DNA of 64,000 bases, from assembly GCA_029262855.1 (NCBI GenBank), contig JAJCYP010000106.1, positions 1-64,000 on the forward strand. The letters run 5' to 3'. This stretch comes from Bacteroidota bacterium (lineage in GTDB: Bacteria > Bacteroidota > Rhodothermia > Rhodothermales > UBA10348). Shown here piece after piece: positions 25,312-34,183 of the stretch (position 1 is the first letter of the stretch; each line of letters starts with the position of its first letter). The position numbers were made by a program, and so were the translations under genes. Below the pieces are notes generated by a model. That model worked only from the letters and a program-made list of their open reading frames with translations. It was not told the DNA's origin and searched no databases.

Positions 25312-26475
25312 TCAGGCGAACGTACTGGAGTGCACGCTCAAACCCTCGACGAGTGCCTGGGCATCGTCCGGGGAGTTATAGACGTTGGGCGAGACCCGAA
25401 TCGCATCGCCCCGAATGGAAACCGACACATTCCGCCTGGAGAGCGCCTCTTTCAAGGGGCCTGGTTCCATCCCCGCCGGAAGGCGAAGTCCGAAAAGATG
25501 GGAGCCGCGCGCGTCTTCATCTTCGACGCCAAAGCCCAGTTCCTCGGCTGCCCGGACGATGGGACCGGCCAGCTCGCGGCAGTAGGCCTGAACGGCATCT
25601 GGACCCCACTCGTTGAGGAGGCCGATGGCCTCCAGCAGCATCGGAACCAGGATGAAGTTGCTACGCTCTCCCACGTCATACCGGGATGCACCGGGTCCGT
25701 ATTCTTCTTGATAGCTCACCAGGCCCGCAAAGTCCTCGCTGTCCCTCCGGGAAATCCAATTCTCTTCCAGCGGAGTACCCCCGTCAAAGCGTGGTCCGTA
25801 CCAGGCCAGTCCGATGCTGTAGGGACCCAGCAGCCACTTGTATCCGGCGCAGATCAGCGCGTCGGGTTGGACCTCGGTGACATCAAGCGGGAGCGCGCCA
25901 ACCGACTGGGTGCCGTCGATTATCAGGGCGGCGCCGACCTCCCGGCATCGCCAGCCAATCGCTTTCAGGTCGAACAGCGTGCCGTCGGCCCAATGGACGT
26001 GGGGCAGTGCGACAATGGCCGTCTTCGTGTCAATCGACTCCAGAATGCGCTCATTCCAGCGGGCGCCACGTCCCGGACCCGCCTCGGGCTCGACCCGCAA
26101 CACGGAGGCCCCGTTTTCGCGGGCAAGGCGCGTCCAGGTGTAGACATTGCTGGGGAATTGCTCCTGGAGCGTGACAATGCGCTGACCCTGTCGGACGGGT
26201 AGGTTCTTCGCCGCGGTTGCCAGACCATACGATGCCGAGGGGATGATGGCAACTTGCGCCGAACCTTGGGCCCCGATCAAATCGGCGAAGGCCTGCCGGA
26301 GCAACTCACCGTGGCGAAAGAAATCGGCTGGTGTTACCGCGGACGGAGCCCGTTTGGCCGCAATGGCCCGATTGCCCACGCGCTCGACGCGGCGCGGCAT
26401 CGGCGACATATAGGCACAGTTCAGGTAGTGGTGATCGGGCGGCAGCGAAAATTCCGCCGCTTGACATGGAAGCAT
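25312..26475 (-). CDS. Class V PLP-dependent aminotransferase (cysteine desulfurase-like fold)
   Basis: PLP enzyme of 387 residues. Cofactor residues are clear: D187 and Q190 in ALIIDGTQSVGA and the Schiff-base Lys213 in ICAGYKWLLGPYSIG. N-terminal YLNCAYMSPMP is the class V substrate-side motif. Close relatives are annotated only as aminotransferase class V; the active-site Cys loop of cysteine desulfurases is not obvious, so Fe-S assembly is unlikely. It begins the compact operon with lolA, the UPF0104 gene and the pseudo-peptidase, which gives no direct clue to its substrate. Confidence 0.9.
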   Translation of the reverse strand: MLPCQAAEFSLPPDHHYLNCAYMSPMPRRVERVGNRAIAAKRAPSAVTPADFFRHGELLRQAFADLIGAQGSAQVAIIPSASYGLATAAKNLPVRQGQRIVTLQEQFPSNVYTWTRLARENGASVLRVEPEAGPGRGARWNERILESIDTKTAIVALPHVHWADGTLFDLKAIGWRCREVGAALIIDGTQSVGALPLDVTEVQPDALICAGYKWLLGPYSIGLAWYGPRFDGGTPLEENWISRRDSEDFAGLVSYQEEYGPGASRYDVGERSNFILVPMLLEAIGLLNEWGPDAVQAYCRELAGPIVRAAEELGFGVEDEDARGSHLFGLRLPAGMEPGPLKEALSRRNVSVSIRGDAIRVSPNVYNSPDDAQALVEGLSVHSSTFA

Positions 26476-26506
26476 GCGCTCAGCACTTGGTGAGCGCAGA
26501 AGATAC

Positions 26507-27040
26507 CTACTGGCGCTCCGAATCCGGCTTGACCACGATGCGATACCGGTGCCGGCCCGCCTCGTCCTGAGATTCGATCACATCAACTCCGTCGCCGAGT
26601 GACTCTATGTGCAGGCGCGGCATTTCCTCGAGGCCCAAGTCCATTTCCAGGTTACGCGCGGCCCGACGGGCTTCTTCAAGCAGGGCTTCGATCTCTGCGT
26701 CCCGGTCTCCGTCTACATGATCCCCGTGGAGACGCCACGCAAAGCGCGCGCGCTTCCGCATAACACGCCGGCGGAGGCACTCCACGTCGCCACCGTTAAT
26801 CGCCCAGATCTCGTTGCCATCCACGTGGCTGACATTCCAATCGTGATCGGCGCCCGCGGCGTCGAAAACAGCATTTCCCTGCGAGCCCATTCCCGAGACG
26901 ACGAACGCGTGGTGCGCCTCGGGCTGATCCTCGAAGAACCGCTGCTTGACAAAGGTGGCGATGTTGGCGACGAGCAAGATGAGCGCGCAAATGCTCAATC
27001 CCATTACAAGTTGGTCGCGGCGGTTGGCGGGCATTTCCAT
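26507..27040 (-). CDS. Single-pass membrane protein of unknown function
   Basis: A 177-residue protein with one N-terminal membrane helix (LVMGLSICALILLVANIATFV) and a charged soluble domain of Asp/Glu/Arg-rich helices (EIEALLEEARRAARNLEMDL) ending in two short strands (RLHIESLGDGVDVI, RYRIVVKPDSERQ). The soluble part should face the periplasm. I do not recognise a family. It lies 31 bases upstream of the aminotransferase on the same strand and may share its transcript; a lipoprotein gene of similar character follows upstream, 112 bases away. Confidence 0.6.
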   Translation of the reverse strand: MEMPANRRDQLVMGLSICALILLVANIATFVKQRFFEDQPEAHHAFVVSGMGSQGNAVFDAAGADHDWNVSHVDGNEIWAINGGDVECLRRRVMRKRARFAWRLHGDHVDGDRDAEIEALLEEARRAARNLEMDLGLEEMPRLHIESLGDGVDVIESQDEAGRHRYRIVVKPDSERQ

Positions 27041-27152
27041 GACGGCGGAGGTTGGTTTAGGGTTCGGCAGCAGCTTCCGATGTCACATAGACGAGTCGGC
27101 AGGGAGAACTATTGCGTGATGGAAGTCAAATAGCATCGATTGGGCCTTGCGG

Positions 27153-27908
27153 CTAGTCGGACAGGTTAGCCAGTCGACGAAGTGGCAGTGCGTCGAACAC
27201 GTCCTCGAATACATCGTCATCGAAGTCGCCGCGCGCCTCCATGACCACGACGAATCGATCCCCGACCACCAGGATACCGTCGAACTCATCGCTCCGGCCC
27301 TCGGTGTCTCGGCTGATGCGCGCGGGGTAGCCGTTGATACGGGTCGTGCGGCTGTAGCCGTCCTGCCGGCGTTTGGTAACGCTGGAATCCAGGAGATCCT
27401 CACTGCTGCTCAGCAGTCCGCGTAGCGTCCCCAGGTCGGCGATGACAATGGAGAGGTGATCTCCGTCATCGTTGGCGTACTGGCCTTTCACGTGCGAGAC
27501 GCGGATGCCCCACCGGCCGGAGCGGTCCGAGTTCGTGTTGTATCGGTCGAGGCCTTCAATATCGTCGGGGAGTAGATCCCGAAGCCGACTCGTCTCGACG
27601 GCCTCCACGCCGTCCTCGTTCTGCAGGGCCCGGCCGACGTCCTCCATGATCTGACCGATGCTCCGGGCGATGCCGACTTCTTCCAACGCATCCTCGGCCT
27701 CGCGCCGGACCTCCCGCGACCATTCATCCGTGTCTTTCTCCATGTCGCCGGCTGCGTCCCGGACGCGCTCCCGTGCATCCTGAAGTTTTTCGCGAGCCTC
27801 TTCGAGCCTTTCTTCGGCACGCTCAATCTGGCGATCCTCGCGGGTTGACTCAATCCGGCAGCCGGTCAAAAGAACCAGGAAAGCGGTGATCAGGACGAGT
27901 CGATTCAT
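27153..27908 (-). CDS. Coiled-coil lipoprotein of unknown function
   Basis: A 251-residue lipoprotein: signal peptide MNRLVLITAFLVLLTGC with lipobox LTGC. A strongly charged coiled coil (residues ~23-75, EREDRQIER-type heptads rich in Glu/Arg) comes next, then a globular C-terminal domain with GRWGIRVSHVKGQYAND, NGYPARI and FDGILVVGDRFVVVMEARG. That domain resembles small periplasmic domains often found in envelope lipoproteins, but I cannot name it. The same strand carries the membrane protein downstream, so the two may be co-transcribed. Confidence 0.65.
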   Translation of the reverse strand: MNRLVLITAFLVLLTGCRIESTREDRQIERAEERLEEAREKLQDARERVRDAAGDMEKDTDEWSREVRREAEDALEEVGIARSIGQIMEDVGRALQNEDGVEAVETSRLRDLLPDDIEGLDRYNTNSDRSGRWGIRVSHVKGQYANDDGDHLSIVIADLGTLRGLLSSSEDLLDSSVTKRRQDGYSRTTRINGYPARISRDTEGRSDEFDGILVVGDRFVVVMEARGDFDDDVFEDVFDALPLRRLANLSD

Positions 27909-28024
27909 GGCGGCCAGGCGGGATGGGGAAAAACGGGGCTACGATTCCTCGTTGCAAAAGTGACACGCCGTGCAGCCGAAAGTTTGCGCCCGGATGGGGA
28001 AGGGACGTGGAAATGCCCCAAAAC

Positions 28025-29278
28025 CTAGGAGAACGCTGCCCAGACGAAGAACGCGAGCGTCACGGCGAGAGCAGCCACCGACAGGCCCCGATTTCGGAGA
28101 TCTCCCACCAGGCTCGGGCGGCCGTTTAGAATCAGGAGAGCGAGAGCCAGCAGCGGCATGAAGGCCGCGCCTACCACGGCGTACAGCAGTTGGGCCTGAC
28201 GGAAGCTCGCGAAGAGACCCAGTGCCGGCACGGAGGCCAGCGCCCACTGAAAACGGCGATAGGCAGGCGTACTGCCAAGCACCGCCTCTCCTGATCCGCC
28301 CCGCAGGCCATACCACACGTCGGCAAAGAGATAGGGCACGGCCTGCCAGACGCCGAGAAGGCTGGAGAACACGGCGGCCAGTGCCCCGGCCAGAAAGAGC
28401 ACTCTTCCGGCCGTCCCGACCCGGGTCTGAAGGACCTCGCCGACCCGGACCAGGAGGTCCGCCCCACGCCCTTCAATGGCCACGGAGTCCCCGATCACGA
28501 CCATTCCAAGCCCGAAGAGTACAGTGACCCCATACCCGGCAGCCAGATCCCATCGGCACTCCCGCATGTGATCAGCACCGGATCGCCCGCGTTCCCGAAT
28601 CCAGTATCCGTAGCAGAGAATGGTGACCGTGCCTCCGACACCGCCCATCAGGGCGACGGTCCAGACAAGTCCCAATCCTTCTGCGTCCGGGATTGAGGGG
28701 ATCATGAGCCCCGACAAGAACGGTTTGGCGCCAGGCCAGAGAAGGAAAGCGGTGCCGAGCACCGTGACCACCATCAACCCAACCAGGACGCCCATCAGTC
28801 GCTCGAATCGGCGAAAGTCGCCCATCTTGATGAGACCGAGGCCCAGGGCGCTGGCGACCACGCCGAAGACCGTCTTTCCCGTACTGGCCTCGGCGAAAAC
28901 CGGGAGCACCGCATGAAGAGCAGCCCCGCACGCGGACATGAGCGCTGCGCCCACAAAAAACGACCACAGCGCGAGATAGGGAAGAAAAACCCAGCCGACC
29001 GCCGATCCCAGGTGACGAACGGCGCCCTCGATAAACGTCGTTCCGGTCGCCAGTTGCCAGCGCGCCAGGCCTTCGTTCAGAGTGAATTTGAAAACACCCC
29101 CTACCACGACGGCCCAGAGCACAGCCAGACCCAGTTGACTCCCCGAGAACGTTGCCGTCGCCAGATCACCCGCACCCACCCCCGTGGCAGCCACCAGCAT
29201 GCCCGGCGCAATTACAGCCAGCACTCCCCGAACTCCCTTGGCTTTCTCCGGGGGGGACGGACTCGTGTGAGGTGACAT
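28025..29278 (-). CDS. Divergent Nramp-family membrane transporter
   Basis: A 417-residue carrier with about 11 membrane helices and the overall Nramp pattern. The first helix reads APGMLVAATGVGAGDLATATFSGSQLG, where canonical Nramp has the metal-binding DPGN; the sixth reads GGVGGTVTILCYGYWIRERG, where canonical Nramp has MPHN. Both hallmark metal-site motifs are thus absent, so the cargo may not be Mn or Fe. Met at 29278 (MSPHTSPSPPEKAKG) is preferred; an upstream in-frame start at 29365 adds 29 unconserved residues and would run into the divergent gene. Confidence 0.8.
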   Translation of the reverse strand: MSPHTSPSPPEKAKGVRGVLAVIAPGMLVAATGVGAGDLATATFSGSQLGLAVLWAVVVGGVFKFTLNEGLARWQLATGTTFIEGAVRHLGSAVGWVFLPYLALWSFFVGAALMSACGAALHAVLPVFAEASTGKTVFGVVASALGLGLIKMGDFRRFERLMGVLVGLMVVTVLGTAFLLWPGAKPFLSGLMIPSIPDAEGLGLVWTVALMGGVGGTVTILCYGYWIRERGRSGADHMRECRWDLAAGYGVTVLFGLGMVVIGDSVAIEGRGADLLVRVGEVLQTRVGTAGRVLFLAGALAAVFSSLLGVWQAVPYLFADVWYGLRGGSGEAVLGSTPAYRRFQWALASVPALGLFASFRQAQLLYAVVGAAFMPLLALALLILNGRPSLVGDLRNRGLSVAALAVTLAFFVWAAFS

Positions 29279-29402
29279 GGTGTTGGGTTTCGCCGCGCTG
29301 ATCCGTGCGCCCGCAAATTCGACCGGCACGCGCGCCATTGCAAGGTGGCGTGTTGCGGGTGGCACAGACTACCTTCGCAGCAACCCCACCTCCAGGCATC
29401 GC

Positions 29403-30506
29403 GTGACAGTTACCGGCATATCCATTATTCGAGCCGAACTGCCCTTTCACGCGCCGTTTCGGATCTCCCTTACTCGCACGGAATCCACGACCAACCTGTT
29501 CGTGCGCCTGACGGCCTCCGACGGTCAGGTCGGGTGGGGAGAGGCGAGTCCGTCACCAGCCATCACGGGCGATACAGCGGCGACCATGGCTGCCGCTGGG
29601 CCCGCACTGGCCGAGGTGATCTTGGGGCGGACCGTAAGCGACATTGGCGGCGCGGTGCGGGCCATGCGTGCTCGTATGGTGGGTCAGACAACCATGCGCA
29701 GTGCCTTCGACATGGCCCTGTACGATCTCGCGGCCAGGCAGGCCGGCCTACCCCTCTACGCCTACCTGGGAGGAGCGAATCGATCGTTTGTCACAGATAA
29801 TACCGTGGGCATGGATACGCCAAAAGCCATGGCCGAGACGGCGCGCGGGTTTGTCGCGGCGGGTTTCACAGCCATCAAGGCGAAGGTGGGCGAAGGCGTC
29901 CGGCAGGACGTTGCCAGAATCCGGGCGATTCGAACCGCAATCGGGCCGGCAATTCCCCTTCGGATTGATGCGAACCAGGGGTGGGATGTCCCGGCGGCCA
30001 TCGCCGTTCTGACCCAGACCGAGGACGTGGGAATCGAGTATTGTGAGCAGCCGGTTCGGCGGGGCAATATTCGCGGCCTGAAGCAGGTCCGGGACTCGGT
30101 GGCGATCCCCATCATGGCAGACGAGTCGGTGTTCGACCACCACGATGCCCTGAGACTGGCAGCGGCCGAGGCGTGCGACTACCTCAACATCAAGTTTTCG
30201 AAGTCGAGCGGAATGTGGGTGGGGCGCAAGATCGCGGCGGTGGCGGAAGCGGCCGGGATGGCCTGCATGGTGGGCTGCATGTCCGAGACGCGACTCGGAT
30301 TGACCGCGGCGGCTCATTTCATCAGCGCGCATCCCATCGTCCGTTACGCAGATCTGGACAGCCACGTGGACCACACGCTGGACCCGGTGGAAGGGGGCAT
30401 GGAGATCCACCGAGGGCGAGTCGTCATTCCGGATGGACCGGGGATTGGCGCGACGCTCTCAGACGATTTCGTGGCCGAGTGCGAGGTGGAGGATGTTTTG
30501 GCATGA
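29403..30506 (+). CDS. dgcA: Enolase-superfamily racemase: N-acetyl-D-Glu racemase DgcA / dipeptide epimerase
   Basis: Enolase-superfamily acid-sugar/dipeptide racemase of 367 residues (GTG start at 29403, beginning VTVTGISIIRAELPFHAPF). Catalytic residues: Lys in AIKAKVGEG, metal ligands Asp in RIDANQGW, Glu in IEYCEQPV and Asp in MADESVFD, and the opposite-face Lys in LNIKFSKSSG. The family includes L-Ala-D/L-Glu epimerase. The immediately coupled DUF1611 gene is the arrangement known for DgcA-DgcN, which convert D-Glu to L-Glu through N-acetylated intermediates. An ATG at 29277 in frame was rejected because it overlaps the divergent transporter start and lacks conservation. Confidence 0.82.
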   Translation: MTVTGISIIRAELPFHAPFRISLTRTESTTNLFVRLTASDGQVGWGEASPSPAITGDTAATMAAAGPALAEVILGRTVSDIGGAVRAMRARMVGQTTMRSAFDMALYDLAARQAGLPLYAYLGGANRSFVTDNTVGMDTPKAMAETARGFVAAGFTAIKAKVGEGVRQDVARIRAIRTAIGPAIPLRIDANQGWDVPAAIAVLTQTEDVGIEYCEQPVRRGNIRGLKQVRDSVAIPIMADESVFDHHDALRLAAAEACDYLNIKFSKSSGMWVGRKIAAVAEAAGMACMVGCMSETRLGLTAAAHFISAHPIVRYADLDSHVDHTLDPVEGGMEIHRGRVVIPDGPGIGATLSDDFVAECEVEDVLA

Positions 30507-31615
30507 ACGGGTCGCGTCAGGAGAGGACCGGAGTCGTCATGCCGGCCGCCGAGATGCCCGTCCCGCCGGAGCCGGCGCCGGCCGTGATCTTCACCAACGG
30601 TCTGCTGGATCAGGACTTCGCCAAGACGTGTCACGGACTCCTGCGAGGCAGCGCACGGTTTCGTCCCATTGCCGTCCTCGATAGCCGGTTCGCCGGCCGG
30701 GACGCGGGCGAGGTCATGGATGGGCAAAAGCGTGACGTGCCCGTGGTTGCCGACCTCGATGCGTTCCTCTCAGGCGGCGGCGAACTCCCGCAGTTCTTTG
30801 TGGTCGGCGTGGCGTTTTCCGGGGGGCGACTTCCGGACCCCTGCCGCCTCGAAATCATCGGAGCCCTGGAGCGCGGAATGACCGTGGTGTGTGGTCTGCA
30901 CCAGTTGCTTGGCGAAGACGATGAGCTCGTGGACACGGCGAGGCGGGGTGGGGGCACGCTGGTTGACATACGTCGCCCCCGAGAGACCTCCAGGCTCCGC
31001 TTCTGGACAGGTGAGGTCCGTCAGATTCGGTCCAAAGTGATTGGCGTCTTGGGTACGGACTGCGCGGTGGGCAAGCGAACCACTGCACGTCTCCTCTGGG
31101 AGGCCGCTGTTCGGGACGGAGTCAAGGCCGAGATGATCTACACCGGACAAACAGGCTGGATGCAGGGCTACTCCCACGGCTTTCTGTTCGACGCGACCCT
31201 GAACGATTTTGTGAGTGGCGAACTCGAGCGTGTCATTCTCGAGTGTGCGCGCGACAAGGACCCCGATATCATCATTGTGGAAGGACAGGGAGCGTTGAGA
31301 AACCCCTCGGGTCCGTGTGGCAGCGAAATCATGCTCTCCGGCAATGCGCGGAAAATCGTACTGCAGCACGCTCCGGGTCGGATGAATTTCGTGGATCAGG
31401 AAGGACCGGGCTCGAGGTTGCCGACCCCCGAGGACGAGATGGCGCTCATCCGCCTGTACGGTTCGGAGGTCATCGCCATCACACTGAACGGCGAAGGAAT
31501 GTCTGCGGACGAACTACGCAGGTATCAGTTCGAATTGGCCGAACGGGTATCGGTACCGGTCATCCGACCGTTGGAGGAAGGCGTTGAGGCCATGCTTCCC
31601 GCACTGGCGTTCTAG
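30503..31615 (+). CDS. dgcN: DUF1611 protein, probable D-amino-acid N-acetyltransferase DgcN
   Basis: DUF1611-family protein of 370 residues with the two-domain layout: an N-terminal Rossmann-like half (PIAVLDSRFAGRDAGEVMDG...LPQFFVVGVAFSGG) and a C-terminal P-loop half with a modified Walker A (GVLGTDCAVGKRTTARLLWEA), then IIIVEGQGALRNPSGPCG and a conserved LQHAPGRMNF. Characterised members (DgcN) acetylate D-glutamate, coupled to the racemase DgcA. The ATG at 30503 overlaps the dgcA stop (ATGA), so the two are translated together. The acetyltransferase role rests on family knowledge plus pairing. Confidence 0.78.
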   Translation: MNGSRQERTGVVMPAAEMPVPPEPAPAVIFTNGLLDQDFAKTCHGLLRGSARFRPIAVLDSRFAGRDAGEVMDGQKRDVPVVADLDAFLSGGGELPQFFVVGVAFSGGRLPDPCRLEIIGALERGMTVVCGLHQLLGEDDELVDTARRGGGTLVDIRRPRETSRLRFWTGEVRQIRSKVIGVLGTDCAVGKRTTARLLWEAAVRDGVKAEMIYTGQTGWMQGYSHGFLFDATLNDFVSGELERVILECARDKDPDIIIVEGQGALRNPSGPCGSEIMLSGNARKIVLQHAPGRMNFVDQEGPGSRLPTPEDEMALIRLYGSEVIAITLNGEGMSADELRRYQFELAERVSVPVIRPLEEGVEAMLPALAF

Positions 31616-31730
31616 GGCGTTTCACGAGTCCTGCCGGGATGGAGGGTTAGTTGGTTTCCCGGGCCTGCCGAGCGGTAAGCGACGCTCGTCCCGGAACCGT
31701 AGAATGGAGGCTCAACATAGGGATTTCGCC

Positions 31731-32972
31731 ATGTCCGGAGCACGCCGCACCGTTTGCCTCATTGCTCTTCTCTTCGTGATCGGTTCAGCCGAGGCGCAGG
31801 TCGCCCGGGTCTTGACCCTGGCCGACTCCCTGGTTGGCGCGGTCGGCGGCATCGCCGTCGATCGTGCCGGGAGTGTCTACTCAGCCGACTTCCGTGACGG
31901 CGTCTGGAAAATCACGTCTGACGGCAGGGTCAGCCGGTTCGTTGACGGTCTATACGGGGCTTCGGGCAACTTCTTTGACACTCAGGGTAACCTGATGCAA
32001 TCGAGTTTCTTCGGCAACTACATCAGCAAGATCGACCGGAACGGGAACCACGAGGTCTGGGTTGAGGAGGGCCTGAACGGTCCCGTCGGGGTGACGATTA
32101 CTGCCAGTGGCGAGATGTACGTGTGCAACTGTGCGGGAAACAACATTGCCCGTGTGGATGAGAAGCGGGTGGCGCAGGAGTACTCCAGTGGGCCGCTCTT
32201 CAGGTGCCCGAACGGGATTACCTCTACACCAGACGGCCGCCTTTTCGTCGTTAACTTCTCGGACGGAAACATACTGGAGCTGTCAGAGGATGGAACCGCC
32301 AGCGTCCACGCGAACATTCCCGGACCAGGATTGGGCCACATCACCTTTGCCCAGGGCAGTCTCTATGTGACCGCCTTTCAGTCGCACAGGATCTTCCGTG
32401 TGGGCCTCGACGGTGAGGTCGAGTGGGTAGCCGGAGGCGCCACGCCCGGTGAGGTGGACGGAGCGCCCGCAGATGCCCGGTTTCTCTTTCCCAACGGGAT
32501 AGCGGTTGCGCCTTCAGGAGATCGGCTGTTTGTCAACGACTTCATAAATCGCTCTCCTCCGACGCTGGATATCCCGCCGACTCCGATGGCCAACATTCGG
32601 CTCGTCAAGTTGGCTAATCTGGCCGAGCAGATGGCGGCGGCCCTGCAGGCCGGCGGTATCGAGGCGCTCAAGCAGAAGCACGCCGAATACCGGGCGGCGC
32701 CCGCGACGGCGGCTGCCTTCACCCAGGTTCAGCTGAACGCCCTGGGCTATCAGCTCATGCAAAGCGGAAATCTGTCGGCGGCGGTCGTGGTCTTCGAACT
32801 CAACGCCGACGACTATCCGCAGTCGTTCAATCCCTGGGACAGCTTGGGCGAGGGGTACATGAATGCCGGTCGGACACAGGATGCCATCGAGGCCTACGAG
32901 AAGTCCCTGGCCCTGAACCCGGCCAACCAGAATGCGGTCGATATGCTGGCCAAGATTCGGGACGGACGGTAG
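31731..32972 (+). CDS. Secreted NHL/SMP-30-type beta-propeller with C-terminal TPR
   Basis: A 413-residue exported protein (signal peptide MSGARRTVCLIALLFVIGSAEAQ). Residues ~25-300 form a six-bladed propeller with SMP-30/gluconolactonase-NHL features: GGIAVDRAGSVYSADFRDG, GPVGVTITASGEMYVCNCAGNN, FRCPNGITSTPDGRLFVVNF and FPNGIAVAPSGDRLFVNDF. The last ~70 residues are tetratricopeptide-like (AAVVVFELNADDYPQSFNPW...DAIEAYEKSLALNPANQNAV). This start is chosen because it provides the signal peptide; an in-frame ATG at 31584 overlaps dgcN. A ligand-binding or lactonase role is possible but unproven. Confidence 0.82.
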   Translation: MSGARRTVCLIALLFVIGSAEAQVARVLTLADSLVGAVGGIAVDRAGSVYSADFRDGVWKITSDGRVSRFVDGLYGASGNFFDTQGNLMQSSFFGNYISKIDRNGNHEVWVEEGLNGPVGVTITASGEMYVCNCAGNNIARVDEKRVAQEYSSGPLFRCPNGITSTPDGRLFVVNFSDGNILELSEDGTASVHANIPGPGLGHITFAQGSLYVTAFQSHRIFRVGLDGEVEWVAGGATPGEVDGAPADARFLFPNGIAVAPSGDRLFVNDFINRSPPTLDIPPTPMANIRLVKLANLAEQMAAALQAGGIEALKQKHAEYRAAPATAAAFTQVQLNALGYQLMQSGNLSAAVVVFELNADDYPQSFNPWDSLGEGYMNAGRTQDAIEAYEKSLALNPANQNAVDMLAKIRDGR

Positions 32973-33007
32973 TCCACCCGGCGAGTCGCTGTTCCAGGCT
33001 CAGGATC

Positions 33008-34183
33008 TCAGGATCGGTGTCGCGCGGCTTCCTGTCCGGCGGTGCCCGGGCGCAGGTCACGCCACTTGAAACGCTCAAGCCACGGATTGTCGACCCCCTC
33101 CACGGCATCTGCGATCAACGGCCCGAGAATCGGCGCGAACTTCATTCCGTGTCCGCTGCCTCCTGTCGCAACCAGGATGCCGGGCTTGGCAGGGTGGTAG
33201 TCGATCCAGAAGTGCTCGTCCAGTGTGTCGCAATAGACGCACCGCCGGGTGTAGACCACCCGCGCGTCGGCCAGGGCGGGAAAGGCCATCGCCAGGAATG
33301 CTCTCAACTGGGCGTGATCATCCGGATAGACCTCTCGGGCGTCTCGATCCGGATGCAGGGAGAGTCCGACTCCGTGGTTGGCCACCTTGATGACTCTCTC
33401 CTTGGGGTTGTAGGGGAAGCCGTACCAGCCCGTTCCCGTCACGTCCGCCATGAACGTGCAGAACCGAGGAGCGGAGAACAGGTCGGGATCGCGGGCCTCC
33501 AGGTGAAAGACCGGGTGACCCGTCGAGCGCATCATCGGGCGAAGCTCGGGCACTAGAAGTGGAGTCCAGGTGCCGGCCGCGACGACTACGAGATCACCCG
33601 TCAGCACCCGGCTGTCCGTCAGCGTAACGCGACCCTCCCGGACGCCAGCGGCCTTGCCCTCAACAAACCGCACGCCTGCCGCACCCGCTTTCTGAGCGAG
33701 CGCCGCAATCAGGCGCCCGCTCTCCACATAGCCTCCCCTGGCATGGTGAAATCCGTCCACGTACGCCTCCGACCAGGCTGGAAATCGCCGCTGGATTTCG
33801 GTACCCTGCACGCGCGTAGGCTCGTGGCCGCGGGCGAGGAGCATCTGAAAGCTCTCATACTCGAAATCACCCGGTGCCATGGGCTGCCGGGTGAACATGG
33901 TGACTCCTCCCTCGTGATAGAGGGGGCGGCCGAGATCGCGATTCCAGGCCACAAACCCCGGAATGGCCTGCTCGACCATCTCCATGTACTGCTCGTCGTC
34001 GCCGTACTCCATTCGCACCACCTTGCTGATGTCGGTGGATGCGGCCAGCGGGTGAGGGACCGGGCCGGGGTCGAGGACGGTCACTGCGTGGCCGCGGCGT
34101 CGCAATTCCCTTGCGCTCGTGACTCCGAAGACTCCCGCACCGACAACGATGATGTTCAAAGGCTTCAAGAGACCCAGTGCCAT
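33008..34183 (-). CDS. FAD-dependent amine oxidase (monomeric sarcosine oxidase-like)
   Basis: DAO-superfamily flavoenzyme, 391 residues from the Met at 34183. The N-terminal dinucleotide-binding motif is NIIVVGAGVFGVTSARELRRRGHAVTVLD; the substrate domain carries ARGGYVESGRL, and C-terminal RRCVYCDTLDEHFWIDYHP plus GGSGHGMKFAPILG match the monomeric sarcosine oxidase/N-methyltryptophan oxidase group. The Cys there is the residue that covalently binds FAD in that family. It overlaps the 3' end of the FMN oxidase by 19 bases. The substrate is probably a secondary amine or N-methyl amino acid. A longer frame to 34306 lies inside the neighbour and was rejected. Confidence 0.87.
   Translation of the reverse strand: MALGLLKPLNIIVVGAGVFGVTSARELRRRGHAVTVLDPGPVPHPLAASTDISKVVRMEYGDDEQYMEMVEQAIPGFVAWNRDLGRPLYHEGGVTMFTRQPMAPGDFEYESFQMLLARGHEPTRVQGTEIQRRFPAWSEAYVDGFHHARGGYVESGRLIAALAQKAGAAGVRFVEGKAAGVREGRVTLTDSRVLTGDLVVVAAGTWTPLLVPELRPMMRSTGHPVFHLEARDPDLFSAPRFCTFMADVTGTGWYGFPYNPKERVIKVANHGVGLSLHPDRDAREVYPDDHAQLRAFLAMAFPALADARVVYTRRCVYCDTLDEHFWIDYHPAKPGILVATGGSGHGMKFAPILGPLIADAVEGVDNPWLERFKWRDLRPGTAGQEAARHRS

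Noticed and set aside
27930..28000. Possible sigma-54 promoter before the coiled-coil lipoprotein (minus strand, GGCGTG...TTTTGC)
   Set aside because: The GG to GC spacing is 12 rather than 10 bases, so it does not meet the -24/-12 geometry.
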